64,000 nucleotides of DNA from an uncultured Pseudomonadota bacterium (lineage in GTDB: Bacteria; Pseudomonadota; Gammaproteobacteria; Steroidobacterales; Steroidobacteraceae). Of this stretch, positions 23,706 through 32,640 are shown in pieces; the stretch's first letter is position 1; each line of letters opens with the position of its first letter. The position numbers were made by a program, and so were the translations under genes. The stretch lies in NCBI GenBank assembly GCA_937920275.1, contig CALGVD010000106.1, forward strand, positions 33,202 to 97,201, written 5' to 3'. A model generated the notes under the pieces. The model worked only from the letters and a program-made list of their open reading frames with translations, had not been told where the DNA came from and did no database searches.

Positions 23706-25349
23706 ATGAGCCTAGCAGCAAGACCTATCGGATGCTACCTCGTAGAACTGCTCGCCGCGAACGGCATCGACACCGTGTTCGGAATCCCCGGGGTGCACAA
23801 CCTCGCGTTGTATCGCGGGCTCGATCGGCATCGTGGCCTGCGCCATGTGCTCACGCGCCACGAACAGGGCGCGGGTTTCGCGGCCGACGGCTACGCACGC
23901 CTCTCCGGGCGGCCCGCGGCTGCCTTCGTCATCTCAGGGCCGGGGGTCAGCAACGTGCTCACCGCGGTCGGACAGGCGTACTCGGACTCCTCACCCTTGA
24001 TCGTGATCGCCAGCACGCCTGCGAGCGCCTCGCTCGGCCGCGGCTGGGGCGTACTGCACGAGACGAGGGATCAGGCGGGCGTCATGGCTGCGGTGCTCGA
24101 TCTCGTCTGCACGGCGACCACGGCCGCCGAGGCGCGCGACTTCCTGCGGCGGGTGTTCGATGAATACCGCGCAGGCCGCAGGCGCCCCGCATACCTCGGC
24201 ATGCCGCTCGACCTCCTGGCGCAGGACACGCTCCTTCCCGTCGAGGTCTTCGGCGCCCCGACCCGACCGTCGGCGACGGCTCAGCAGGTCGCGCGCGTGG
24301 CGGCGCTGCTCGAGGCTGCAGCGCGTCCGGCCATCATCGCAGGTGGCGGTGCACGGTCGACGGCGGCGGGCCTGCGTGAACTGATCGAGCGCCTGGATGG
24401 TTACCTGGTCACCACCGCCGCAGGCAAAGGTCTGCTGCCCGAGGCCCATCCGGCCAACCTCGGTTGCTCACTGCCCTATGCACCGACCCAGCGCCTGCTC
24501 GCCGAGGCGGACCTCGTGCTCGCGGTGGGCACGGGTCTCTCCGAGACCGACATCTATACCGCGGATCGCCAAGCCCTCGAGGGACGCCTGATCCGCGTCG
24601 ATATCCGCGATCTCGATGACGAGCGTCATCCGGCGGTCGAGTCGGTGTGCAGCGATGCCGCGCCCTTCATCCAAGCGCTTCTTTCGGCGCTCGACGACCG
24701 TGGTCTGACGGCGACCGCGCCGCGCCAAGGCTGGCGTACGACGGTGGGTGCGGCCGCGACGCATCGGGCCGCGATCGACGCGGCGATGGACGCGCCGACC
24801 CGCGTGCTGCAGCGGGGTCTTGCCGCATTGCGCAGGGCCTTGCCTGCCGAGGCGGCCGTCTTTTCAGACATGACGCAGATCGCCTACCTCGGCAACTACG
24901 CGTTCCCGATGGATGCGCCCGGCGGTTGGCATCACCCGTCCGGCTACGGCACGCTCGGCTTCGCGATGCCCGCAGCGCTCGGCGCCAAGATCGCGAGTCC
25001 CGACCGGCCGGTCCTCGCACTGCACGGTGACTATGGCCTGCAGTTCACCATCCAGGAACTCGGCACCGCCGTCGAGGCGGGCGTCAGCCTGCCGATCGTG
25101 GTCTGGAACAACGCGGCGCTCGGACAGATCCGCGACGACATGATCGCCTCCGGCATCGCCCCGATCGGCGTGGTCGCCCGCAACCCGGACTTCGTCGCGC
25201 TTGCCGAGGCCTGGGGCGCGCGCGGTGTGCGCGTCGGCGACGCGGCCGCACTCACGGCTGCCGTCGAAGCCGCGTTGCGCTACGCGGGTCCGACGCTCAT
25301 CGAGGTGGATGCCGCAGCCTTCGCGGCCGCGGCATCCACGCCGGTCTGA
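23706..25349 (+). CDS. ThDP-dependent enzyme, AruI (2-ketoarginine decarboxylase)-like / acetolactate synthase family
   Basis: CYLVELLAANGIDTVFGIPGVHNLALYRGLDRHRGLRHVLTRHEQGAGFAADGYARLSGRPAAAFVISGPGVSN; ThDP motif LHGDYGLQFTIQELGTAVEAGVSLPIVVWNN. Confidence 0.72.
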   Translation: MSLAARPIGCYLVELLAANGIDTVFGIPGVHNLALYRGLDRHRGLRHVLTRHEQGAGFAADGYARLSGRPAAAFVISGPGVSNVLTAVGQAYSDSSPLIVIASTPASASLGRGWGVLHETRDQAGVMAAVLDLVCTATTAAEARDFLRRVFDEYRAGRRRPAYLGMPLDLLAQDTLLPVEVFGAPTRPSATAQQVARVAALLEAAARPAIIAGGGARSTAAGLRELIERLDGYLVTTAAGKGLLPEAHPANLGCSLPYAPTQRLLAEADLVLAVGTGLSETDIYTADRQALEGRLIRVDIRDLDDERHPAVESVCSDAAPFIQALLSALDDRGLTATAPRQGWRTTVGAAATHRAAIDAAMDAPTRVLQRGLAALRRALPAEAAVFSDMTQIAYLGNYAFPMDAPGGWHHPSGYGTLGFAMPAALGAKIASPDRPVLALHGDYGLQFTIQELGTAVEAGVSLPIVVWNNAALGQIRDDMIASGIAPIGVVARNPDFVALAEAWGARGVRVGDAAALTAAVEAALRYAGPTLIEVDAAAFAAAASTPV

Positions 25350-25356
25350 GCGACTG

Positions 25357-27828
25357 TCAGAACTTCTGGGTGAACTTGAGGCCGAAGGTGCGCGGCTGCG
25401 GACGGGCGCCGTAGGGCTGTACGCCGCCGCAGACAGAGTCGGCGCACTGCGAGGTCTTGTACAGCACCGCGTCCTCGTTGCCCACGTTCTGCACGAAGAG
25501 CTCGAGGCTGTAGTTGTCCTTCGAGAGGCCGGCGCTGAGGTCGGCCATGGTGTTCGACTCCGTGTCGCCGATGACCGCATAGTCGACGATGCGCAGCCGC
25601 GCACGGGCCTTGCCCGCGTGGGACAGTGAGCCCTGGACATGGGCGTCGAAGCCGCCGAGCGTGAAGCCGTAGCGGGCGATGATGTTGCCCTTGAACTTGG
25701 GCGTGATCGGCAGCGGCGTTCCCTTGGGCGCGTCGACGTAGTCGTCCTTCAGCTCGGAGTCGTAGAACGCTGCGGTCGCGGAGATCAGCAGATTGTCGAC
25801 CGGCAGCCACTGCACTTGTGTCTCGATGCCGTTGACCTCGGCCGAGGGGCCGTTGTCCACTTGGGTGATGCCGTTCGCACCCTGGAAGGAGATCTGGAAA
25901 TCATCCCAGCTCTGCATGAAGATCGCGCCGTTGAACCGCAGACGGTTGTCCAACCAGGTGGTCTTCCAGCCCAATTCGTAGTTGGTGAGGAAGTCCGAGA
26001 TGTAGTCGTCGGCGGCCGGGTTGCGGTTGATGCCGCCCGGACGATAGCCCTCCGACCAGGTCAGGTAGAACATCGCGTCGTCGCTCGCCTTCCAGCGCAG
26101 GTTGACGCGACCGACATGCTCGCTCTCGCTGATGCCTTTTGCGACGTTCTGGCAGGGGGCATCTTTGTATGCAGCCTGCGACGGGCAACGGTATTCGCCG
26201 TTGCGCGACCAACCCTGACCCATCGGCGAAAAGGCGCCCGAGCCGCCGTTGGCGACGGCGCCGGGCTCTGAGCCGGTGGGTTCGCTTGCCGGACTGAAGC
26301 CGAGCCCGTAGCCGAAGAATCCGTTGACCGTGACTTCAGGCTCAAAGAAACGGGCACCGACGGTCAGTTCGAGGCTGTCGGTGAGGTCGTAGGCGATCTG
26401 ACCGAACACCGCCCGGTCGGTGTCCACCCGGTCCAAGCTGTTGAGGTAGACGACGCCCGGGAACTTCTCGCCGTTGGGTTCATCGCGGTTCATCAGCATC
26501 GAGTCGGCGAGCCCCGGGATGTTGCCGAAGGGCTGTTCGAAGTCGTGTTCCTGCTTCTGGTAGAAGAAGCCGAGCAACCCGCGCAGACGCTTGCTCTGGT
26601 CCGTGCTCAATCGCAGTTCATGGCTCTGCTTGGAGTAGGCGTCGTTGTTGATGTAGCTGTGCGACGGGTTCGGGCGGCCACCCGCGTTGTTGAGGAAGAG
26701 TCCTGCAAAATATCCTGAGGTGTAGAGGTTGTCGTACCAGTACGAGTAATCGGAATAGTCGAACGAGGCGTCGACATCACGGTTGAGGTAGTTGCCGGAG
26801 TAGGTGACGTCGAAGGAGCCGATCTGACCTTCGACGGTGAGGCCGAGTTGGTACCACTTGTCCTTCACATATTCTTCGCGGAAATGCTTCACCGCATAGG
26901 TGCCGGGCGCGAAGTCGCTGAGATCGTCGCCCCAGTGGCCGCGGCTTTTCTGTTCCTGCATCTGCGCCGTGGGCGTTAGGGTCCAATTGTCGTTCAGTTC
27001 GATGCGCAGGGCGGCGCGGGCGCCGAGGGTGTCGAGGGTGTTGTAGTCGTCCTTCGCCAGCGAGGTGTTGTCGACCGTGAAGTCGTCCGCGGCGGTGCTG
27101 ACATCGCCCGCATACAGGCGGGTGCCGCGCAGGTTGTCGATCCAGCCGGCTTCCTTGGTTTTCCAGCCGACCAGCCGCAGTGCGGCGCGGGCGCCGAGCG
27201 GGAAGTTGACGAAACCTTCGGCCACGTAGCCGTTGCCGCCGTCGTCGATCGCGTTCCCCTCGAGTGCGTAGCCTGCGACGAAGTTACCGATCTCGGGCTT
27301 GTTGGTGATGATGCGGATGGTGCCGGATTGCGAGCTCGCGCCGTAGAGCGTGCCCTGCGGGCCGGCGAGCGCCTCGACGTTCGCGATGTCATAGAGGTGC
27401 AGATCGAGGTTGCCCTGGATGGTGGTGACAGGCTGTTCGTCGAGATAGGTGCCGACGCTCGGCTGCGAGGTGGTGGCTTGGCCATCGCCCCCCGTCACGA
27501 TGCCGCGCATGTAGACCGCGGAGAACCCGGCGCCCGCGCCGATGCTCGGCGTCGCCGCGACGCTCGGCAGCATCCGCACATAGTCGGTGAAATTGCGGAT
27601 GTTGAGCTGTTCGAGTTTCTCGTTGCCGATCGCGTCGATGCTGATCGGCACATCCTGCATGTTCTCGGTGCGCTTTTGCGCGGTGACGACGACCTCTTCG
27701 AGGCCGCCGCTGTCCTGCGCGAGCGCGGCTTGACCGCCGATCGCGGCGATCACGGCAGCGGCGATGGGCGAGTAGCCACGGGGGGGGATGTGGGGGGCGG
27801 ATCTGCGCGCGGCGCGGCGGGTCATCAT
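25357..27828 (-). CDS. TonB-dependent receptor
   Basis: Signal-like N-terminus, EEVVVTAQKRTENMQDVPISIDAIG plug start, barrel, terminal ...RPQPRTFGLKFTQKF. ATG 27828 (ORF opens at 27963). Confidence 0.9.
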   Translation of the reverse strand: MMTRRAARRSAPHIPPRGYSPIAAAVIAAIGGQAALAQDSGGLEEVVVTAQKRTENMQDVPISIDAIGNEKLEQLNIRNFTDYVRMLPSVAATPSIGAGAGFSAVYMRGIVTGGDGQATTSQPSVGTYLDEQPVTTIQGNLDLHLYDIANVEALAGPQGTLYGASSQSGTIRIITNKPEIGNFVAGYALEGNAIDDGGNGYVAEGFVNFPLGARAALRLVGWKTKEAGWIDNLRGTRLYAGDVSTAADDFTVDNTSLAKDDYNTLDTLGARAALRIELNDNWTLTPTAQMQEQKSRGHWGDDLSDFAPGTYAVKHFREEYVKDKWYQLGLTVEGQIGSFDVTYSGNYLNRDVDASFDYSDYSYWYDNLYTSGYFAGLFLNNAGGRPNPSHSYINNDAYSKQSHELRLSTDQSKRLRGLLGFFYQKQEHDFEQPFGNIPGLADSMLMNRDEPNGEKFPGVVYLNSLDRVDTDRAVFGQIAYDLTDSLELTVGARFFEPEVTVNGFFGYGLGFSPASEPTGSEPGAVANGGSGAFSPMGQGWSRNGEYRCPSQAAYKDAPCQNVAKGISESEHVGRVNLRWKASDDAMFYLTWSEGYRPGGINRNPAADDYISDFLTNYELGWKTTWLDNRLRFNGAIFMQSWDDFQISFQGANGITQVDNGPSAEVNGIETQVQWLPVDNLLISATAAFYDSELKDDYVDAPKGTPLPITPKFKGNIIARYGFTLGGFDAHVQGSLSHAGKARARLRIVDYAVIGDTESNTMADLSAGLSKDNYSLELFVQNVGNEDAVLYKTSQCADSVCGGVQPYGARPQPRTFGLKFTQKF

Positions 27829-27913
27829 GGCGGATATCTCCCTCTGGTTGATGTGGTCCCGAACTCCCGAGATTACGCCAAGTCCACAGTTTCGCAAGGG
27901 GGCGGGGTGACCG

Positions 27914-29938
27914 TCAGCGTTCGTCTGGCGGCGCAGCGGGGTAAGCGGTGAGGACCGGGCCAAGTGCCTTCTTCAGCGGGTCGAGCCACGGCTCGAAGTG
28001 GCGCCACTGGTCGACCCCGTCGCGGTAGATCGGGCGGCGTACCTGCTCGGAGCTCGCGGTGCGCACCGGCCGGTCGTTCTCGAAGAAGCGCAGGCAGCCG
28101 GGCTCGAAGGGTAGGCCGCAGAACTCGAGCAGGCGGCGGACTTCGCGCTCGGTGTCTTCGACCAGATCCTCGTAGATCACGCGATGCACCCGGCCGGGGA
28201 GTGCGGTGTCGAAGTGCGCCATCAGTTCCACATAGTCGCGGTAGTAGCTGCCCATATCCGCGAGCCCGTAGCTGAAGCGTTGGCCGCGGGCATAGAGCTG
28301 CTTGAAATTGGAGACACAGCAGCCGAGGGGGTGGCGCCGCGCGTCGATGATCTTGGCGTTCGGCAGGATGCTGTGGATCAGGCCCACATGCAGGAAGTTG
28401 TTCGGCATCTTGTCGATGAAACGCGCTCTTGCGGTCTTGCGGTAGACGCGGGTCCCCTGCAGGTAGCGCTCGCCGAGATCTCGCAGTGCGTGGTCATCGA
28501 GGGACGCCAAAACCTCCGCGTAGCCGCTCAGATCGGCGTCGTCGGCGCGTTGCCGCAGCGACCTTGCCATGGCGATGATGTTGGGCAGCTCCGAGGTGCC
28601 CTCGACCGCCGAGTGGCTGGCGAGGATCTGCTCGATGAGGGTCGAGCCGGCCCGCGGCATGCCGACGATGAAGATCGGATCGTGGGCGGGGTGTCCGGCT
28701 TGCGAGCGCTGGGCGAAGTGCGCTCGGGTGAAGAGGTCCTTGAGGCGTCGCATGCGCGCGGTGTTGAGCGCACGGTCGAAGGGCAAGCGGGCGCGTTGCA
28801 GGCGATTGCCGCGGTCGTAGTGATCGAAGGCGACGGCATACTCCGCAGCGTCCTCGTGCGCCTTGCCGAGCGCAAAGTGCAAGTTCAGGCGGTCGGCGTC
28901 TCCGATCGTGGGATCGGCCACCCGGCGCTGCATCGTGGTGAGATCCTCGGGCGTGAACCGGAAAGTCTTGAGGTTCGCCAAGCTCCAGTAGGCCTCGCCC
29001 AAAGAGGGTTCCCGCGCGAGACTGCCCCGATAGGCGGCGATGCAGTCGTCCCGCCGCCCCGCGGTCTTCAGGACATGGCCGTGGCTCAACCAGACTTTCG
29101 CATTGCCCGGATATTCGAGCAGCAACCGGTCGTAGATCGCGCAGGAGCGCTCGACCTCGCCGACATGGCTCAGGAGCACGGCATGGAGGTTCCGATAGCT
29201 GGGGTTCACCGGGTCTGCGGCGAGCAGCCGCTCGACCTCTGCGAGGGCTTCCGCCGCCTGGTTGTCGCGATGCAGCAGCACCGCACGCGCGTAGCGGGCC
29301 GCCTGGAAAGCGGGCGCGAGTTCCAGGCAACGGTCGAGCAAGTGTCCTGCCGCGCGGTTCTCCCCGCAGCGCACTGCGACCTCGGCCAACATGCGGATCG
29401 CCGGCACGTCGGTCGGCACCTGCCGCAGGTGGTCTTTCAGCAGCCGTTCGGCGCTCGGCATGTCGTTGGCCAGCATCGCTGCGGCCGCTTGCCGCAGCGA
29501 GGGGTGGTGCGCAGCGCATTGGACGTGTCGGGTGTACGCGGCGTCGGCTTCTGTCGTCTCACCGATCGCCATCAGGTGATCGGCGAGCACGCGCCAGGCC
29601 TCGGGGTGGGTCGGTTGAAGACGCAGCAACTGCCGCAGCGCCTCGATGGCCGCCTCGCCCCGGCCGCTCATCGAGAGGGCCAACGCATGCTCGTATCGCG
29701 CCGGTGACCAGTCCGGCTGCGCTTGCAGCAAGGGCTCGAGCAAGGCGAGCGCTGCGACAGGATCGCCCCCGCGACGCCGCGCAGCGGCTTGCAACAGCCG
29801 CGCCGGTGGGTGGCCCGGATGCACGGCGAGGATCTCGCGAGCCTGCTCGAACGCGAGCGCGGGATCCTGGTCGAGCAGGCGCAAGGCCTGCGCCATCGCG
29901 ACCTCGAGGGTGCCGGTGGGTGCCGCGGAGTCGCTCAT
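27914..29938 (-). CDS. TPR-repeat sulfotransferase family protein
   Basis: N-terminal TPR-like repeats, then PAPS-loop motif FIVGMPRAGSTLIEQILASHSAVEGTSELPNI and MPNNFLHVGLIHSILPNAKIIDARRHPLGCCVSNFKQLYARG. Confidence 0.88.
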   Translation of the reverse strand: MSDSAAPTGTLEVAMAQALRLLDQDPALAFEQAREILAVHPGHPPARLLQAAARRRGGDPVAALALLEPLLQAQPDWSPARYEHALALSMSGRGEAAIEALRQLLRLQPTHPEAWRVLADHLMAIGETTEADAAYTRHVQCAAHHPSLRQAAAAMLANDMPSAERLLKDHLRQVPTDVPAIRMLAEVAVRCGENRAAGHLLDRCLELAPAFQAARYARAVLLHRDNQAAEALAEVERLLAADPVNPSYRNLHAVLLSHVGEVERSCAIYDRLLLEYPGNAKVWLSHGHVLKTAGRRDDCIAAYRGSLAREPSLGEAYWSLANLKTFRFTPEDLTTMQRRVADPTIGDADRLNLHFALGKAHEDAAEYAVAFDHYDRGNRLQRARLPFDRALNTARMRRLKDLFTRAHFAQRSQAGHPAHDPIFIVGMPRAGSTLIEQILASHSAVEGTSELPNIIAMARSLRQRADDADLSGYAEVLASLDDHALRDLGERYLQGTRVYRKTARARFIDKMPNNFLHVGLIHSILPNAKIIDARRHPLGCCVSNFKQLYARGQRFSYGLADMGSYYRDYVELMAHFDTALPGRVHRVIYEDLVEDTEREVRRLLEFCGLPFEPGCLRFFENDRPVRTASSEQVRRPIYRDGVDQWRHFEPWLDPLKKALGPVLTAYPAAPPDER

Positions 29939-29981
29939 CCCCGCATCCTAACGGAAACGGGGAGGGCTAGAAGAGGGCCTC

Positions 29982-30019
29982 GCGGAGGCGCCGGGAGGCT
30001 TTGCGGAGATGCCGGGAGG
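29982..30019. repeat. Imperfect tandem direct repeat GCGGAGNNGCCGGGAGG (two units, 21-bp period)
   Basis: Read directly: GCGGAGGCGCCGGGAGG at 29982-29998 and GCGGAGATGCCGGGAGG at 30003-30019, between mttB paralog stop and sulfotransferase start. Confidence 0.5.
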
Positions 30020-30029
30020 GGAAGCGGGG

Positions 30030-31598
30030 CTAGATGTTGGAGTCGGGCGCGGCGGCCTTGCGGCGGGCCATGAAATCGAGCAACGCATCGTCGACAGCGA
30101 CATCGAGCGGCGGTTCGACATAGTCCTCCAGCATCTTTTTGTACTGGCGGTTGGCACGTTGCGCCATATCGAGCGCACCCTCAGCGTCCCATTGCTCGAA
30201 GCTGTTGTTGTCGGCGAGCGGCGAGCGGTAGAACGCGTTCTCGAAGTTCGCCTGCGTGTGCGCGCAGCCGAGGAAGTGCTTTCCGGGGCCGACCTCGTTG
30301 ATGGCGTCCATCGCTTGGCCGTTCTCCGAGACGTCGATCCCCTCGAGCATGGTGTGGAACATGCCGGCCTGGTCGACATCCATCATGAACTTCTCGTAGC
30401 CCATCGCCAGACCGCCCTCGAGCCAACCGGCGGTGTGCAGCACGAAGTTCACGCCGGCGAGCACCGTGGGCAGCATCGTCTGTGCCGATTCATAGGCGGC
30501 CTGAGCGTCCGGGATCTTCGAGGCGCAGAGTCCGCCACCCGAACGGAACGGTACGCCAAGGCGTCGCGCGAGCGCGGCCATGACATAGAGCACCAGCGCG
30601 GGCTCTGGGGTGCCGAAGGTCGGCGCGCCCGACTGCATGGACATCGACGAGGCGAAGCTGCCGAAGATCACCGGCGCGCCGGGGTTAAGGAGCTGCACCA
30701 GCGCCATGCCGGCGAGCGCCTCGGCCAAGGTCTGCGTGGCGGTGCCCGCGACGGTCACCGGTGCCATCGCGCCCGCGAGGATGAACGGGGTGACGAGGCA
30801 ACCCTGGTTCGCGCGCGCGTAGACCTTGAGCGCACCCAGCATGGTGGCGTCGTAGGTCATCGGCGAATTGACGTTGATGAGGCTCACGAGCGCCGTGTTC
30901 GGCTTGCCCGTGAGCGGGTCGATGAAGCGATCGCCCATCGCGATCTTCGCCATCTCGACGGAGTCTGCGGCGCGTTCGGGCGCCGTGACCGAGCCCATGA
31001 AGGCCTTGTCGCTGTACTTGATGTGGCTGTACAGCATGTCGAGGTGGCGCTTGTTGACCGGCAGATCGACCGGTTCGCAGATCGTGCCACCCGAGTGGTG
31101 CAGCGAGGTCGCCATGTAGGCGAGCTTCACGAAGTTCTGGAAGTCATCGATACGGGCGTAGCGGCGACCCTCGTCGAGGTTGCGCACGAAGGGCGAGCCG
31201 TAGGCCGGCGCGAACACCGTGGCATCGCCGCCGATCCGAAGGTCGCGTGCGGGGTTGCGGGCGATCTGGGTGAACTCGCGTGGCGCGTGCTGTTGGATGA
31301 GCGCGCGGCACATGCCCGCCGGAAAGCGTACGCGTTCGCCGTCGACCTGCGCGCCTGCCTTGTGGAAGATATCGAGGACTTCGGGGTCCTCGCGGAACTC
31401 GATGCCGGTCTCCTCGAGGATGCGGTCCGCGTTCCGCTCGATGATGGAGAGCCCTTCGTCGCCCAACACCTCGAAGCGCGGGATCTTGCGGACGATGTAG
31501 GGCGCGGAGGCTGCACCTCGGGCCGTGCGGGCGGCACGCTTGGCGTCGCGGGCGTTCGGGCGGCGGGCGCCTGGTGAGGCTGTCTGGGTGTCGGTCAT
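30030..31598 (-). CDS. Trimethylamine methyltransferase (MttB) superfamily protein, non-pyrrolysine
   Basis: GLSIIERNADRILEETGIEFREDPEVLDIFHKAGAQVDGERVRFP...ITGAPVIFGSF-type core (LLNPGAPVIFGSFASSMSMQSGAPTFGTPEPAL)...HTAGWLEGGLAMGYEKFMMD. Continuous ORF with no in-frame TAG; ATG 31598. Confidence 0.9.
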   Translation of the reverse strand: MTDTQTASPGARRPNARDAKRAARTARGAASAPYIVRKIPRFEVLGDEGLSIIERNADRILEETGIEFREDPEVLDIFHKAGAQVDGERVRFPAGMCRALIQQHAPREFTQIARNPARDLRIGGDATVFAPAYGSPFVRNLDEGRRYARIDDFQNFVKLAYMATSLHHSGGTICEPVDLPVNKRHLDMLYSHIKYSDKAFMGSVTAPERAADSVEMAKIAMGDRFIDPLTGKPNTALVSLINVNSPMTYDATMLGALKVYARANQGCLVTPFILAGAMAPVTVAGTATQTLAEALAGMALVQLLNPGAPVIFGSFASSMSMQSGAPTFGTPEPALVLYVMAALARRLGVPFRSGGGLCASKIPDAQAAYESAQTMLPTVLAGVNFVLHTAGWLEGGLAMGYEKFMMDVDQAGMFHTMLEGIDVSENGQAMDAINEVGPGKHFLGCAHTQANFENAFYRSPLADNNSFEQWDAEGALDMAQRANRQYKKMLEDYVEPPLDVAVDDALLDFMARRKAAAPDSNI

Positions 31599-31671
31599 GG
31601 CCAAAAAAGTATGGGCAGCGGGAGCGTTCCAGACTGACCCATTTGCGTCATCGTCTTGTCCCGCTGCGCCG

Positions 31672-32631
31672 TCAGCGGGCGTCTTTTGGGTGCTCCCGGC
31701 GAAGACGGGCGATGTGCGCCGGTCCCACGCCGCAGCAGCCGCCGAGGGCGGTCGCACCGAGTCGGCGCCACTCGCCCGAGCGGCGTGCATATTCATCCGG
31801 TGCGACATCGACGAATTGCCAGTCGGGCGCGGCGAAGTGCCCGCACTCGGGGTAGGCCGCAAGCGGCCCTCGCCAATGGCGGCGCAACACCTCGAGCGCC
31901 GTCGGCGTGTCGTCGAGAGAACTGTGCATGATGGCCATCGCGTCCGGTTTCAGCGCGGCGAGCCCGGCGGCGACCGGCTCCAGATCGGCGTCCGGCCTGC
32001 CGAAACCGACCAGCCGTCCATCGGCTGCGCGTTCCACCGAGAGACCGATCCAGACCGGCAGGCCGCTCGCGAGCGCCGCCTCGCAAGCCCACAGCGAATA
32101 ATCGAGATCCCGCATCATCTCCATCATGATGAAGTCAGCACCCGCTGCGCGCAGGCCCGCCGCTTTGCGCGAGAACAGCAGGCGCGCGGCCGCCTCGCCC
32201 CAGCCATTATCGGCCTGCGTACGATCGGACCCGGGGACAGTCGGGCGCATGGTGGACATCGAGCCGGCGATGACCAGATCGGCGGCACGAGGATCCGCCA
32301 GCGCCGCTTCGCGCGCGATCGCGAGGGCGATCGCATCGATGCGCTCCATCTCTTCAAGACGCCCGAAGTGCTCGAGCAGCAGCGGACTGCTCGCGAAGGT
32401 GTTGGCGGTGACGACCTCGGCGCCCGCGTCGAGGTAGAGGCGATGGGCCTCGCGCACATTGCGGGGATGCGTGAGGTTGGCCTCCGCGCACCAGAGCGCG
32501 GTGCTCATCGGCGCCCCGAGCCGCTGGATCTCGGTGCCTACACCACCGTCGAGCAGCACCATCCCGCCGCGCTGCATGCGCGCGAGCAGGGCGGTGTAGG
32601 CGGGTGATCGGTCAGGCAAGGTCGCAGGCAT
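31672..32631 (-). CDS. Homocysteine S-methyltransferase family protein
   Basis: MVLLDGGVGTEIQRLGAPMSTALWCAEANLTHPRNVREAHRLYLDAGAEVVTANTFASSP...TALGGCCGVGPAHIARL. Confidence 0.85.
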   Translation of the reverse strand: MPATLPDRSPAYTALLARMQRGGMVLLDGGVGTEIQRLGAPMSTALWCAEANLTHPRNVREAHRLYLDAGAEVVTANTFASSPLLLEHFGRLEEMERIDAIALAIAREAALADPRAADLVIAGSMSTMRPTVPGSDRTQADNGWGEAAARLLFSRKAAGLRAAGADFIMMEMMRDLDYSLWACEAALASGLPVWIGLSVERAADGRLVGFGRPDADLEPVAAGLAALKPDAMAIMHSSLDDTPTALEVLRRHWRGPLAAYPECGHFAAPDWQFVDVAPDEYARRSGEWRRLGATALGGCCGVGPAHIARLRREHPKDAR

Positions 32632-32640
32632 CGTGGCGTA

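Noticed and set aside
31660-31679. 7-bp inverted repeat CCCGCTG-CGCCGT-CAGCGGG at the homocysteine methyltransferase/mttB junction
   Set aside because: It overlaps coding sequence and has no adjacent U-tract, so I do not call a terminator; it could be chance in GC-rich DNA.
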